From assembly GCA_022813625.1 (NCBI GenBank), contig JAKLMB010000038.1:124001-188000 (forward strand): a DNA stretch of 64,000 nt. Reading direction: 5' to 3'. This document shows, in pieces, positions 22,329-32,909 of the stretch. This DNA comes from Aaosphaeria pasadenensis. Taxonomy: Eukaryota; Ascomycota; Dothideomycetes; Pleosporales. Made by a program: the position numbers and the translations under genes. The notes beneath the pieces were generated by a model. The model saw only the letters and a program-made list of their open reading frames with translations. It was not told the DNA's origin and did not search any database. Position 1 is the stretch's first letter. Each line of letters begins with the position of its first letter.

Positions 22329-22415
22329 AAATAGGACAATTGTACCCAGATGTACCTAAGAGTTTTGCCCAAACAAAAGTCTATTATACACATCGATTCA
22401 AGACTTAGTCGACTC

Positions 22416-24537
22416 CTATGTGTGCTCGACAGCCTGAACGGCATTCAGAATTCCACGAGCAATAGCAACGATTCCCATTGCACCTGGGTCTGGAATACCC
22501 TTGGTCTCGCTCTCCACCTCACTGCCTGCTCCCACGTACGTGCTCCGACCAAATACGCTGACCATATTGCGAGTCGCAGCGCATCCCTCATCAGCCGCAG
22601 CAACAGCCTTTTTCAGTGCCTCCACTGCCGGAAGACCCGCCTTCGCGCCACTACTTACCGCATGGACGAATGGAATCAGTGCATCCATCATTGTGCGATC
22701 ACCGATATCTGCCTTAGTGTAGCGCTGCAGTGTCGCAAGCGACTTGCTAGCTACTTCTACAACCTCTGAGAACGAGATCGGCTCTTTGGTATTCAGAGAC
22801 CGCACACCGGCCGCGAATGCAGTGAAGAAGATGGCATACAGGGCGCCAGAAGTGCCGCCCATGCCTTTGGATATCAATTCCGAGATCGAGACTGTGGTGT
22901 GAGAGAGGGATTCTGTTCGTATGGTGGACAGGGCGTTGGCAATTGCAGTGATGCCAGCGACCAGTGTGGTGCCGCAGTCGCCATCGCCCATCAGGGTGTC
23001 GAAGGCTGTGATTTGGGGCTCATCTGCTACTAGTGATTGTTTTACCGATGTTATGATCGAGGTGATTAGAGCCCCGTTGCCTGAATTTTGACCTGTATTA
23101 GCCAGCTATCGTACTCGCAGTTTTCATAGGTTGAGAAGAGCTTACATGGAATTTCATCCAAATCGGCCTTCTCAGCGACACCGTTGGCGAACCCGTTGGC
23201 GTAAATTGCTTTTGGTGCAGTGTCATTTTCTGACCCCGCTGTGCAGGACAGCGAAGGTGACCAGCCTATTGCAGATGTGGGTGCATCGAGATAAGCTAGA
23301 ATCCTGTCCGCCATCGTTTCTGTAGCTGGCTCATCCTTAGGCAAGCTGAGGAGAGTAATGCTGAATCCGGAACCATTGAGGGCAGATAGGAATGTTCCTG
23401 CATAAGCTCTTCTTGGCTGGATATTGTACTCGCTCTTCAGCTGCTCTACCACCATGCCTGTAATGCACGTGAGTTCTAGGACAGAAAGCCCCCCAAGATT
23501 GTTGATCAAGAGGACCACCTCGGAAAGATGAGATACAGGCGACTTGGGCAGGTAATTTCTCTCCTTGTCTGTTGTGTCTAGGATAGCTGCGAGCATTTCG
23601 CTGATCAGCGACTTCATGTCCGGCTGAGGTTTGAGTTTGCGAGATCCAGGTTCGTTGTGGATACCCATTCCAAGTTCGATCTCGTCGGCGGCCAAGCCGA
23701 CAAGCTGTTGCTGACCCGGCACATCGCAGCCATGAAGCGCGACTCCTATTGTGGCCAAGCAGCTGCTGGCATACTCTGCAACCTCATAGATATCATCTAA
23801 ACTCGCTCCTGAAGTAGCTGCTGCACCAGCAATCTTATGGATCAGAATGACACCCGCAAGGCCACGGCGACCTACCATACGCCCCTTGGTTCTGCCAACA
23901 GAGACATCATCGCCCACCATAAGTACCTTCACTGTATTTCTAGTCTTCGCACGTGATTTCTCCACGGCCAGACCGAAATTGAGTTTGTCTCCAGTGTAAT
24001 TCTTGACGATGACCAAGCTGCCTAGAGGAGACTGGATTTTTCGCAGGCCGGATTCAATCTGGATCACATTGGGGGATGCGAAAATGGCGCCGCATACAGC
24101 AGCGTCTAGCATGCCCTGGCCGACATAACCGGCGTGAGCAGGTTCATGACCACTTCCACCTACAGAGAATATCAACCAAGCAGATCCCAATATCCCACAT
24201 GTCAATGATCCTTACCTCCACTTAGTAGAGTGACTCTGTTCTCAGAGGGTTTCAATGGGCGGTAAACAACTGGAGAGATCAGCAACTGAGAAACTGAACA
24301 AGGGAAAATGGAACTAGAAGCATACCTCTATTTTCCGCATCGAAAGCCAGTCCTGGATGAAGCGAGAGAAGAGCTCGACATGCCACATCAACTAATTCGA
24401 CAGGGTCGTGGATGAACCTTTTGACTGGAACTTTTGACTAAGTCAGCTCACGAATCCAAGGCCGTTCTCCTCTCCCCTAGAAGTAAGCTTGGCTTAAGGA
24501 AGGAAATCATATGCGAAAATTATGAAATACCTAACAT
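22416..24537 (-). CDS. Dihydroxyacetone kinase-type (DhaK-DhaL) kinase
   Basis: Five minus-strand exons (24531-24537, 24326-24424, 24216-24269, 23146-24159, 22416-23092) join in frame to 616 residues. The first coding exon is only 7 nt; without it the typical N-terminus (VKRFIHDPV) has no start. DhaK part: TLLSGGGSGHEPAHAGYVG near residues 47-65, VGDDVSVG, and ELGMGIHNEPG, whose His near residue 221 forms the covalent hemiaminal with the ketone substrate. DhaL part from about residue 400: GDGDCG for the Mg-ATP aspartates, KGMGGTSGALY and MMDALIPF. The enzyme phosphorylates dihydroxyacetone or similar short ketoses such as erythrulose with ATP in the cytosol. Placed next to two aldolases, it would bring a C3/C4 ketose cleavage product into central metabolism. 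Its 3' end faces the regulator gene only 87 bp away. Confidence 0.93.
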
Positions 24538-25141
24538 TGCTGCCACCTGGTGTTATTATATTGATTTTAATAGCAAATTCTTCGTTGTTTGTCATCAGCG
24601 ATGGCCTTCACCGAGGATAATGAAACCTTCGAACGTGAATCGAAGGAAGTAAGCTGTGCATCTAAGTATGTTTTCCCAGCAGCAGGCAGGGCACCTATCC
24701 GAAAGCATTCTGACTGTTTACTCGCCGCCGAAAATACTTTCGCTGGATATTGATGTCTGGCCTCTTGCTCCACACCCGCTTCTTTGCAGCGCGGGGTGGA
24801 TGTACGTGGATGTGGTTCTGGATGCAACTTCGGGCTCATGGCCGAGAATCGATCGCCGCTAGCCGGCCACACCGCACATCGTCAAGTTGGTTTCTTCAAC
24901 CGCAAATCGGCGTCCCCTGAGAACACTACAATCTTTCAACAGTCGGTCTTCCTAAGTTTGCTCTGGTATTGCTCTGGCCCCGTTTGGTGTACTCACATAA
25001 CCGGAAACATTCGAGTTCGGCGTCTGGCCGATGATCACCTGCAAGTGTCTTAGCAGACCTTTTATACACGATACCTAAACTCAACGCAAAAATCTCGAAC
25101 GAAATCACCCCTCCTTTTCCAATCTGCAGTATTCATCAATT
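24538..25141. promoter_or_regulatory. Divergent promoter, kinase / ATP-grasp gene
   Basis: Upstream region of two divergent genes with no coding support. Contains gatcgccgctagccggcc near 24850 and ccgatgatc near 25028, which are only partial matches to the cluster motif. Confidence 0.4.
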
Positions 25142-26566
25142 ATGCATTTCTCCTCCTCAATTTGTCGCCGACTTCTCAGGACTTGCCACCAGCCGAGCCT
25201 CTTTCCATGTGCTTCTCTAGCCAACCGTGCCCATACGGCCTTTCCCCGCCACGCTACCCAATCAGCTCAACCCCTGTCCAGCAAAGCTGTTGTTGCAGTA
25301 CTATACCAGGCCTTAGAACCTCCAATCGTCAATGGGGTTAGAAAGCCGGTAAAGCCTGGAGGTACGTTACTTCATTCACCCTACACAATCAAGCTCCCTA
25401 CACTACCCCTGTCCCATTCCGATCCCACGTGGCATAACTTCATCATTCAAACACTACATACTGACGGAAAGCTCCTGCAAAGGCTACCAGGACTCGGGTG
25501 CCGATATTGCCTACTCGCTGCAGAAGCAGGCCGGCATCGACGTCGTCACGCCTATAGATTCCCCAGACCCCGCAGACCAGAGCGCTTGGTGCTTCCCCGA
25601 CACAGAGGAAGGCATATTGTCTGCACTGAGCAAAGGAGCCACACATCTCTGGGCCAACACTATCCTATTCGCCTCGCATCCTCTGCAGGTCTCGCAGAGC
25701 GTGCGCAAGTATCAAGATCAGGTCAATGTGATCGGCCAGCCCCCAACACTGGTCGAGCAATTTGATGACAAGAATTATGTCAACAGCTTGTTACGTACTA
25801 AGGGGACTTTCACCATGCCAAGATCGTGGATCTTGAATGCCCACGATAAGGGCTGGAAAGCGGTGCTAGACTCCATGTCTTATCCTGTCGTGGGAAAGCC
25901 GATTCGTGGACGTGGCTCCCACGGCGTGAAGAAGTGTGATACCAAGGATGAGCTTGAGAAACATGTGGAAAGTCTTTTCAGCGAATCTCCGTCCATCATG
26001 GTAGAGGAGTATCTGGGCGGAGAAGAGTCGACGGTGACTGTCATGCCTCGCTCGAAAGAGAAGAATAGCTACTGGTCGATGCCCATTGTCACTCGTTTCA
26101 ACCACATTGGAGGCATAGCGCCCTACAATGGTGTAGTCGCTGTGACTGCCAACTCTAGAGTGGTCACAAAAGAAGAGTATGCTAAGGACCCCAATTATGA
26201 TATTGTGGCGCGAGAATGTGAGGCTGTCGCCGAGGAACTTCGTCCCACAGCACCGATCCGGATAGACGTTCGTCGCTTCAAAAACGACGCAAGCTCCAAG
26301 TTTGCGCTGTTCGACATCAACATGAAACCGGTACGTTTTCTCTCCAATCTTCATTCTTAATGTTGGGAGTCGTAATGTAGCATTGAATAGCTGACATCTA
26401 CGAGAACATGACAGGACCAGGGCGACCGGGACGGGACGATCAAGCAAGCTTGACGCTTCTAGCTGCAGCAGGACTAGGTTGGGATTATCCGAGGCTGTTG
26501 TCAGAGATGCTGAAAAGCTCTTCTTCTCTCCGAGTACTTCGGCACAGAAAGCCAGAGACCAAGTGA
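25142..26566 (+). CDS. D-Ala-D-Ala ligase-like ATP-grasp protein, likely mitochondrial
   Basis: Three exons (25142-25361, 25483-26330, 26405-26566) give 409 residues. The first 40 residues are rich in Ser, Arg and Ala without acids (CRRLLRTCHQPSL...), as in a mitochondrial presequence. The body follows the D-alanine-D-alanine ligase plan: N-terminal region with GYQDSGADIAYSL, the ATP-grasp lid VVGKPIRGRGSHGVKK, VEEYLGGEESTV and the C-terminal metal-binding block FDINMKPNMTGPGRPGRDDQAS. Exon 3 must start at 26405, after cgag, because only that acceptor recreates KPNMTGPGRPG. Bacterial enzymes make D-Ala-D-Ala; fungi lack peptidoglycan, so the fungal homologue presumably ligates another amino or carboxylic acid. 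It is divergent from the kinase and is the last gene before the conserved block, so cluster membership is uncertain. Confidence 0.85.
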
Positions 26567-27835
26567 TGTACACTGGTGTTTAGATCTTGTATATATATTC
26601 TACGAACCCAGACACGAGTTTCAAGGGGCGATTGATGATATTGGCCTGAAAGATGGCTGGGGAGACGCTCTTTCGGCATGAGTACCTAGGTACATGTTCA
26701 CTGCATTCACAGTGCCAAAGACTATCAAGATGTCCCTCCCAGTATCACGAACAACTAGACCAAGCTCATCGAAAGTGTTTAGTTCGTTGGCTCATGGTGT
26801 TTAGTCCAGCCAAGCGGCGGGTAAGGAGGTATATGCTATGAAGACAATGTACCTTTGGGATGGAATCTTATGTACGATGTTTATAGAAATTTGCCTTGAT
26901 GATGAGGCTGGAACGAGCTGTGTTACATTGGGGGCATCTTGCGCTGACACAGTTCTCTCGTCAGCGTTGCCTTAAATGACGTTGAGAGAAATTATTAGCA
27001 CCCCCTACAATCTAGAAAGTCCGCTGTGACTGCTGTTCGTAGAGGGTCTGTTCTACAATAAGATGATAACACTCAGATACCTCAGTACATAGGTAGTTAC
27101 TGAAAAGTATTATGACAACACTACACGTCAACGGGGCTTGCTCCTTTTGAACACAACCATCTTACAAGCAGACAGTGATGCACATGCTTATGTTCTTACC
27201 GAATCTTGACATTCTGTGGAATATCACGAGCGTACTTAATATAACAATTGTGTATACTGGGACCAAATGATAACCTCTCTTGACGTTCACTGCCGCAATA
27301 TCTCGCGATGCACGTAAACCCCATCGGGATTAGCGGATCACCTAACTAGCGGGGGTAAGCCCTGAAGTCTGAGCCCCATTGATAGGTACGTCACCAAGAG
27401 CTGCGGTTTGGTCCCTCGCAAAGGTTCATAAAATCGTTGCCTACCAGCACATGTACAACAAGCTGTGCCTCTTTCCTTTTATTTCGCTTCCCGACGTCCC
27501 GTCAATTCATCATCAATCGCATCTCCGAACCAACGTTGCGCAACATCCTCACCGCTCGCGAGATCTCATAAGCCAGTTCCGCGGCTTCCGATAAGTACTG
27601 CCATCCTTAAGGCCGCCCTCGCCCGCGAAGCTCCTCAAGCTTCAAATATCCCTCTCTGCGCATTGAATCGTTCCGGCATATTTCCATTGTCGACTTACAT
27701 ACCTCAAAAAAAGAAAATACCCATTACTTCAACCCCCGGTGGTCGAGGATCTAATTGCGAACGTCGATTCGACATCTCGGACCTCAGACGCGAAATTGCC
27801 GAGCTTACCATAACCGCACCGTACATCGCAACACA
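26567..27835. other. Intergenic, 1.3 kb, no gene
   Basis: No supported coding sequence. The last 400 bases are CT-rich on the plus strand and read as promoter and leader of the syntaxin gene; a 191-codon frame overlapping that leader and the syntaxin first exon is a shadow. This gap marks the border between the catabolic cluster and conserved genes. Confidence 0.5.
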
Positions 27836-29062
27836 ATGTCTTACAGCGGTTATCAGTCGTACGGTGGCAACCCTTACGGGCAGTCGGGAGAAGAGCAGAC
27901 AGGTCAGGCCGCAAATCCTCATGGAGGACAAGAACCCAATGCCTATGGAAGAACGTCTAGTGGATACGGACAAACTGCTAGCCCTTATGAGCGCGCCCAG
28001 AGTGGTTACGGAGCATCGAACCCATATGGTACACAGGTAGGAATGCTCCATGCCGAAGCGCGATCTGAAAGCGCAACTCGTGAAAAAGCTTTTTGCTGAT
28101 TTTAACAACGTAGGATCCCAATGTGTTGGAGCCTCCCCCACCGCTTCAGCACGAAAATTCGAACTACTCGCAGACCTCCCAATACTCCAACCCGAGCGCG
28201 CCACCTACCCATCAAGGCGGCGCACCATTGAGTAAACAGGATTTTCTTGCGCGCATTGAGGGAGCAAGGGGTCGCATCAACCAATTGAGTACCCACATTC
28301 AGAATATCGCAAGCATCCACCAGCGACTGGTATCCTCTCCTGACACCAATGCGTCTGCACAGCTAGAGAGTCTGGTCACTAGCACTCAAATACGCAATAC
28401 GGAGATCAAAGATGAGATCAAGTTCCTGGAGAGAGACGCAGCGCGGGATCCTGGAAACACTTTGAAGAAGACCCAAGTGGAATCTTTGAAGCGCTCTTTC
28501 AAGGATCAATTGACACAATTCCAAAATGAGGAAAGAGATTATCGTGAACGATACAAGGATGCCGTGGCTCGACAGTATCGTATTGTGAATCCAGACGCTA
28601 CAGAGGCGGAGGTTGAGGAGGCGAGAAACGCAGATTGGGGCGATGAAGGAATCTTCCAGCAAGCTGTGAGTGAATTATCAATGATAGAATTTCTGCATCC
28701 TTTTCTGACAAATCCCGTAGCTCAAGAGCAACCGCTCTGGACAGGCAACGAGCGTGCTAGGCGCAGTACGAGCCCGCCATAATGACATCCAGCGCATCGA
28801 GAAGACGATGGTCGAATTGTCTGTGCTATTCGATCAGCTTGCTCAAGAGGTCGTGGTTCAGGAACAAGCGGTCGTGGACGTAGAGCGACAGGCAGAGGGG
28901 GTGAAGGATGATGTCGAGGGTGGCAACACGCAATTAGACCAGGGTATCAAGTCTGCTAGAAGAGCGCGGAAGTTGAAATGGTGGACGCTCGCCGTTGTCG
29001 TTGCCATCATCGCCATTCTCGCGCTGGCCCTTGGTATCTACTTTGGAACTCAGAAAAAATAG
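27836..29062 (+). CDS. SSO1: Plasma-membrane syntaxin (Sso1/Psy1-type t-SNARE)
   Basis: Three exons (27836-28036, 28114-28665, 28721-29062) give 364 residues. The N-terminal 90 residues are rich in Gly, Tyr, Gln, Ser and Asn (YGGNPYGQ type) and probably disordered. Next comes the helical Habc domain (from about residue 100, SKQDFLARIEGARGRINQLSTHIQNI), then the Qa-SNARE motif from LKSNRSGQA through ARHNDIQRIEKTMVELSVLFDQLAQEVVVQEQAV, and a single C-terminal anchor (about 23 residues, ALVV..ILALALGIYFG type) with a short KK tail. Sso1-type syntaxins pair with Sec9 and Snc1 for exocytosis at the plasma membrane. The second intron splits the Habc part from the SNARE motif. Identification is secure. 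Confidence 0.95.
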
Positions 29063-30886
29063 ACAAAGAAGATCGCGAATCTTAGCAGAGGCGAGGTTCT
29101 ACGATCTGTTGGGGATGCCTTTTGAGGATAGAAGAGAGGCGGTAATGGCAGGCGAGCATATGGATGAGCACCGTAACCGGAACAGTGTTTTTTCACGACA
29201 TATGCGACAAGACTGCATAGGTGCAGATCTGGTAATACTTATCTAAAATGTGGTGGAGACGTTAATACTGTAGGAAGTCCACGTACATACATATAATGAC
29301 CTCATGTTGTTCAATTTCATCACATCAGTTGTGACACATGTTCGTTGCAGAACATGAAATTAAGAGACACCACTAGACTCGATCATTCCAGCCCCGAGTA
29401 TTTTAAGAGTGTCCTACGGTCTTACATGAATGACCACGGTTCCCAGACATTAGCCAGACATCGTAGACCACATGGTGGTGGGTTGCATTTGGTGGAGCGT
29501 GTGGGCGCGATTACTTGTCACAATAGGCAAGGCGTCGTTCCCATTGAAATGCTACCCGTAGCTACGAGTATCTACTCGACTGAATCTTTAATTAGCCCAG
29601 CCGGAGTAACGATTGACAGGAGATGTGTGGATCCACCTCCGAATGGTCTAACAGGAACGCCCATGTCAAGCTCTTCCGGGCAAGAGATGGTGGGAAGACT
29701 CCGGATTGAACTACTCATCAAGAAGTACACTCAACATTTTATGCTTCAGAAGTCTCTCAATAATGCAAATATTTTCGAAGGAAATGTGTCGCACTTAACG
29801 TCGCCGCGCGTCGAGAGTGTTGATATAATAACGATATACATGCACGGATAAGGGGACATGTTTATCGAAAAACGATCACAAAGGAAGAAAAGATTTAAAT
29901 TCAGATCATCGAGGTCAACTGCAAACAATGACGACTGATGCGTTTCAGGACAAGCCTGTGGACCCGCAAATCCGAAATCTGTTGTGGAGCGGGAAGTGTC
30001 GATCAGCGGCTGGGCCGTTTACCGTGGCGGCAGTGAGAAAGCTTGTGAAGGCATGATGCTTGCTTGTTCCATGCTCATCCATGTCCATCCCCCCTTCCAG
30101 CGATCTTATAGTCGCTCTTGTCTCAGCTTGTCATTATTGATGGTGGAGCTTAATGGAACGCCACCGTTTTCTACCGTCCTGGGCGTAGAGCCGGACAAGG
30201 ACTTGTCTCCAAACTTTCACCAGGACTCTATTCCACGTTAATCCAGAGGCAGACAAGTGCATGTGTTCGTTCCTGAATGTGGGTAACTTATGGTATCTGT
30301 GATGGATATACTGGATTATCCTATACCTGGCTGGGATGTCTAACAAGCGGGGCCGCCAATGAGATTACTTGTTACATTCCAATCACCAGAATTGTACGCG
30401 CAACACTCACAATCAACGCAAATCCCCAGGTCCACACGAATAACAGCATCGAGTACCACAATGTCATTTCTCCTAATTCCTGTGTGGGCTGTGGTCCATC
30501 TGTACCAACAAATCAGTATACACCAATGGAAAGGGAAAGCACACAGGCCCCAGACCTGAACTGTTTCCCTTTCTTTTAACCTCCGCTCCGCACCCTCCTT
30601 GCTCGTAGACAACAGCCTTCCCTCTTTCTTCGGACTCTCTCCTTCTTTAGAAGTCCTCTACTGTTTCTTTTCCTTCCCTCCCTCTACTACGCCCTTTTTA
30701 ATTTTCACGATCCTAACACTCGTTTGCCTGGACTCGACTCATTGCTGCTCTCCTTCCAATCTCATTCATCACTCTACGATACCACTGTACCAATTTCCTC
30801 ATATACCAAAGATTCCCTTTCCGGGAAATTCTCCGGCGGCGCTATTAATCCTACATAAACACGCCAACCATTAGAGTCTAGACATC
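29063..30886. other. Intergenic, 1.8 kb, no gene
   Basis: A 168-codon open frame at 29345-29851 has no family character and a scattered composition; I do not accept it. The 350 bases before the GH72 start are CT-rich on the plus strand, typical of a promoter and leader of a strongly expressed gene. Confidence 0.45.
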
Positions 30887-32435
30887 ATGAAGACTGCTGC
30901 AGCATTTACTGCCATCACTGGCCTCCTTTCTGCTTCTGTGGCTGCCACTCCCGCCGTTACCGTTACAACACGAGCTTCCAAAATCACACCAGTAACCATC
31001 AAGGGAAATGGTCCGTCACATCCGTCCTTCTAAGACTTTAGATCCGTAATTGACACATTTCCAGCTTTCTTCGCAGGCGATAAGCGTTTCTACATCCGCG
31101 GTGTCGACTACCAGCCAGGTTCGTCAATATATCTCTAAGTTGATAGGGATCGTGCTGTTCAAGGATAAAATATTCTAACAATTGGCAGGTGGAGCTTCCG
31201 ATGCTAAGGACCCAATCGCAGACGCGGCGGGCTGCAAGCGTGATATCGCGAAGTTCAAGGAATTGGGCGTAAACACCATCCGTGTTTACACGGTCGATAA
31301 CACCGCTGATCATGAAGAGTGCATGACCGCCCTTGCAGAAGCTGGAATATACTTGGCGCTTGACGTCAACACCCCCAAATACTCGATCAATCGTGCCGAG
31401 CCCCAAATGTCCTACAACAAGGTCTATTTGCAGAGCATCTTCGCTACCATTGACAAGTTCCAGAAGTATGACAACACTCTGCTGTTCTTTTCTGGTAACG
31501 AGGTCATCAACGATGACAAGACCACCAATTGCGCTCCTTTCGTCAAGGCTACTACACGTGACATGAAGTCCTATATCAATAGCCAAGGCTACCGCAAGAT
31601 TCCCGTCGGATACTCCGCCGCTGATGTCGACTCGAACCGCTTCGAAATGGCCGAATATATGAACTGTGGCGAGGATTCCGTGCGCAGCGATTTCTTTGGA
31701 TTCAACGACTATTCGTGGTGCGATCCTTCTGACTTTAAAACGTCTGGTTGGGATCAGAAGGTCAAGAAGTTCCAGGATTACGGCATTGCTCTTTTGTAAG
31801 TAATCTTGAGAGAAACAGTGTTTTGTCTTTCTAACAGCTATAGCCTTTCCGAATACGGCTGCAACACCAACAAGCGGGAGTTCAATGAAGTCAAATCACT
31901 CTACTCCACCGACATGACTGGCGTCTACTCTGGAGGAATTGTATACGAATACTCCGAGGAAGGTTCCAAGTACGGCCTTGTCAAGATTGACGGTGACAGT
32001 GTTACTGAGAAAGATGACTTCACGGCTCTCAAGAAGGCATTTGCTGGAACCCAATCTCCCAGCGGCGATGGCGGATACAAATCTGAGGGCAAAGCGTCCA
32101 AGTGCCCTGCCAAATCCAAGACATGGGATATTGGTATGGACGATGATAAGCTCCCTGCTTTGCCTGAGGGAGCTCAGGCTTTCATGGGCAAGGAAGGTGC
32201 CGGTAAGGGTCCTGGCCTGACGGGATCCGGTAGCCAGACTTCGGGTAGCAAGACTACCGACTTGGCTCCCGCTGGTGAAGGAGCGGTGACCTCTGCCGCT
32301 TCAGGTGCAGGCAAATCTTCAACAGGTAGCCCAGGAGCTGCTGCTTCGGTGCATGTTGGTGATTCTCTCATGGCCCCCATGGTTTGCGGGTTGGTCGTGG
32401 TGGTCTCTACACTTTTCGGTGCATCCTTGATCTAG
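30887..32435 (+). CDS. GEL1: 1,3-beta-glucanosyltransferase, GH72, GPI-anchored (Gel1/Gas1 type)
   Basis: Four exons (30887-31010, 31065-31118, 31189-31795, 31838-32435) give 460 residues. There is a signal peptide (first 20 residues), then the GH72 domain from VTIKGNAFFAG and RFYIRGVDYQPGG. The acid/base Glu is in FFSGNEVIND (near residue 163) and the nucleophile in LSEYGCN (near 266). A Gly/Ser-rich C-terminal stretch ends in a hydrophobic tail that would be replaced by a GPI anchor. There is no Cys-rich X8/CBM43 module, so it is the short Gel1 type. It elongates and cross-links beta-1,3-glucan in the cell wall. The 42-nt third intron lies close before the nucleophile. Identification is secure; the exact paralogue number is not. 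Confidence 0.95.
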
Positions 32436-32909
32436 ACTTTCTACTGGACCGAGACGACTATTTCTTTTTACAATACCGGCATTTACAATTATTATGGCGC
32501 CGGATTACACAGCTAGGCCTGGGTTTCTGTATCACTGGTAATTAATATCTTAGTTAATGTGGAAACCGACTGGGAATTTCGATAGTTACTATGCCAAATA
32601 TTCAGGTAGACATGGCATTGTTGGAATGCTACTGTATTTTGGGCAATCGTTTCATGTTTCCAAAAAGGAACTGTTCCATAGATATATACAGTCGAACTTT
32701 TTATCTTCAAGTTTCAATATTGGTGTGCGTTCGATGTTGTCATGTCACCTGAAGAAACGGTCGACTGATGCAAATGACTAAGCACCTTATCGATAGCGAA
32801 ATTCACTACGCATGAACATCTTCAGTACTCGTACTTCCGCAACTGGTCTTGTCGCCATATTGATACTTCTTCCAATTTCAGGCATAGGGTCTTTAAATGG
32901 GCATACAGC
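32436..32909. other. Intergenic region
   Basis: 3' flank of the GH72 gene and 5' flank of the GTPase gene. Nothing coding seen. Confidence 0.5.

Noticed and set aside
27465..28040. 191-codon plus-strand frame before and over the syntaxin start
   Set aside because: Overlaps the syntaxin leader and first exon in another frame; composition is not protein-like.
29345..29851. 168-codon plus-strand frame between the syntaxin and GH72 genes
   Set aside because: No domain, signal or exon partner; stop-free by chance in a 1.8-kb gap.
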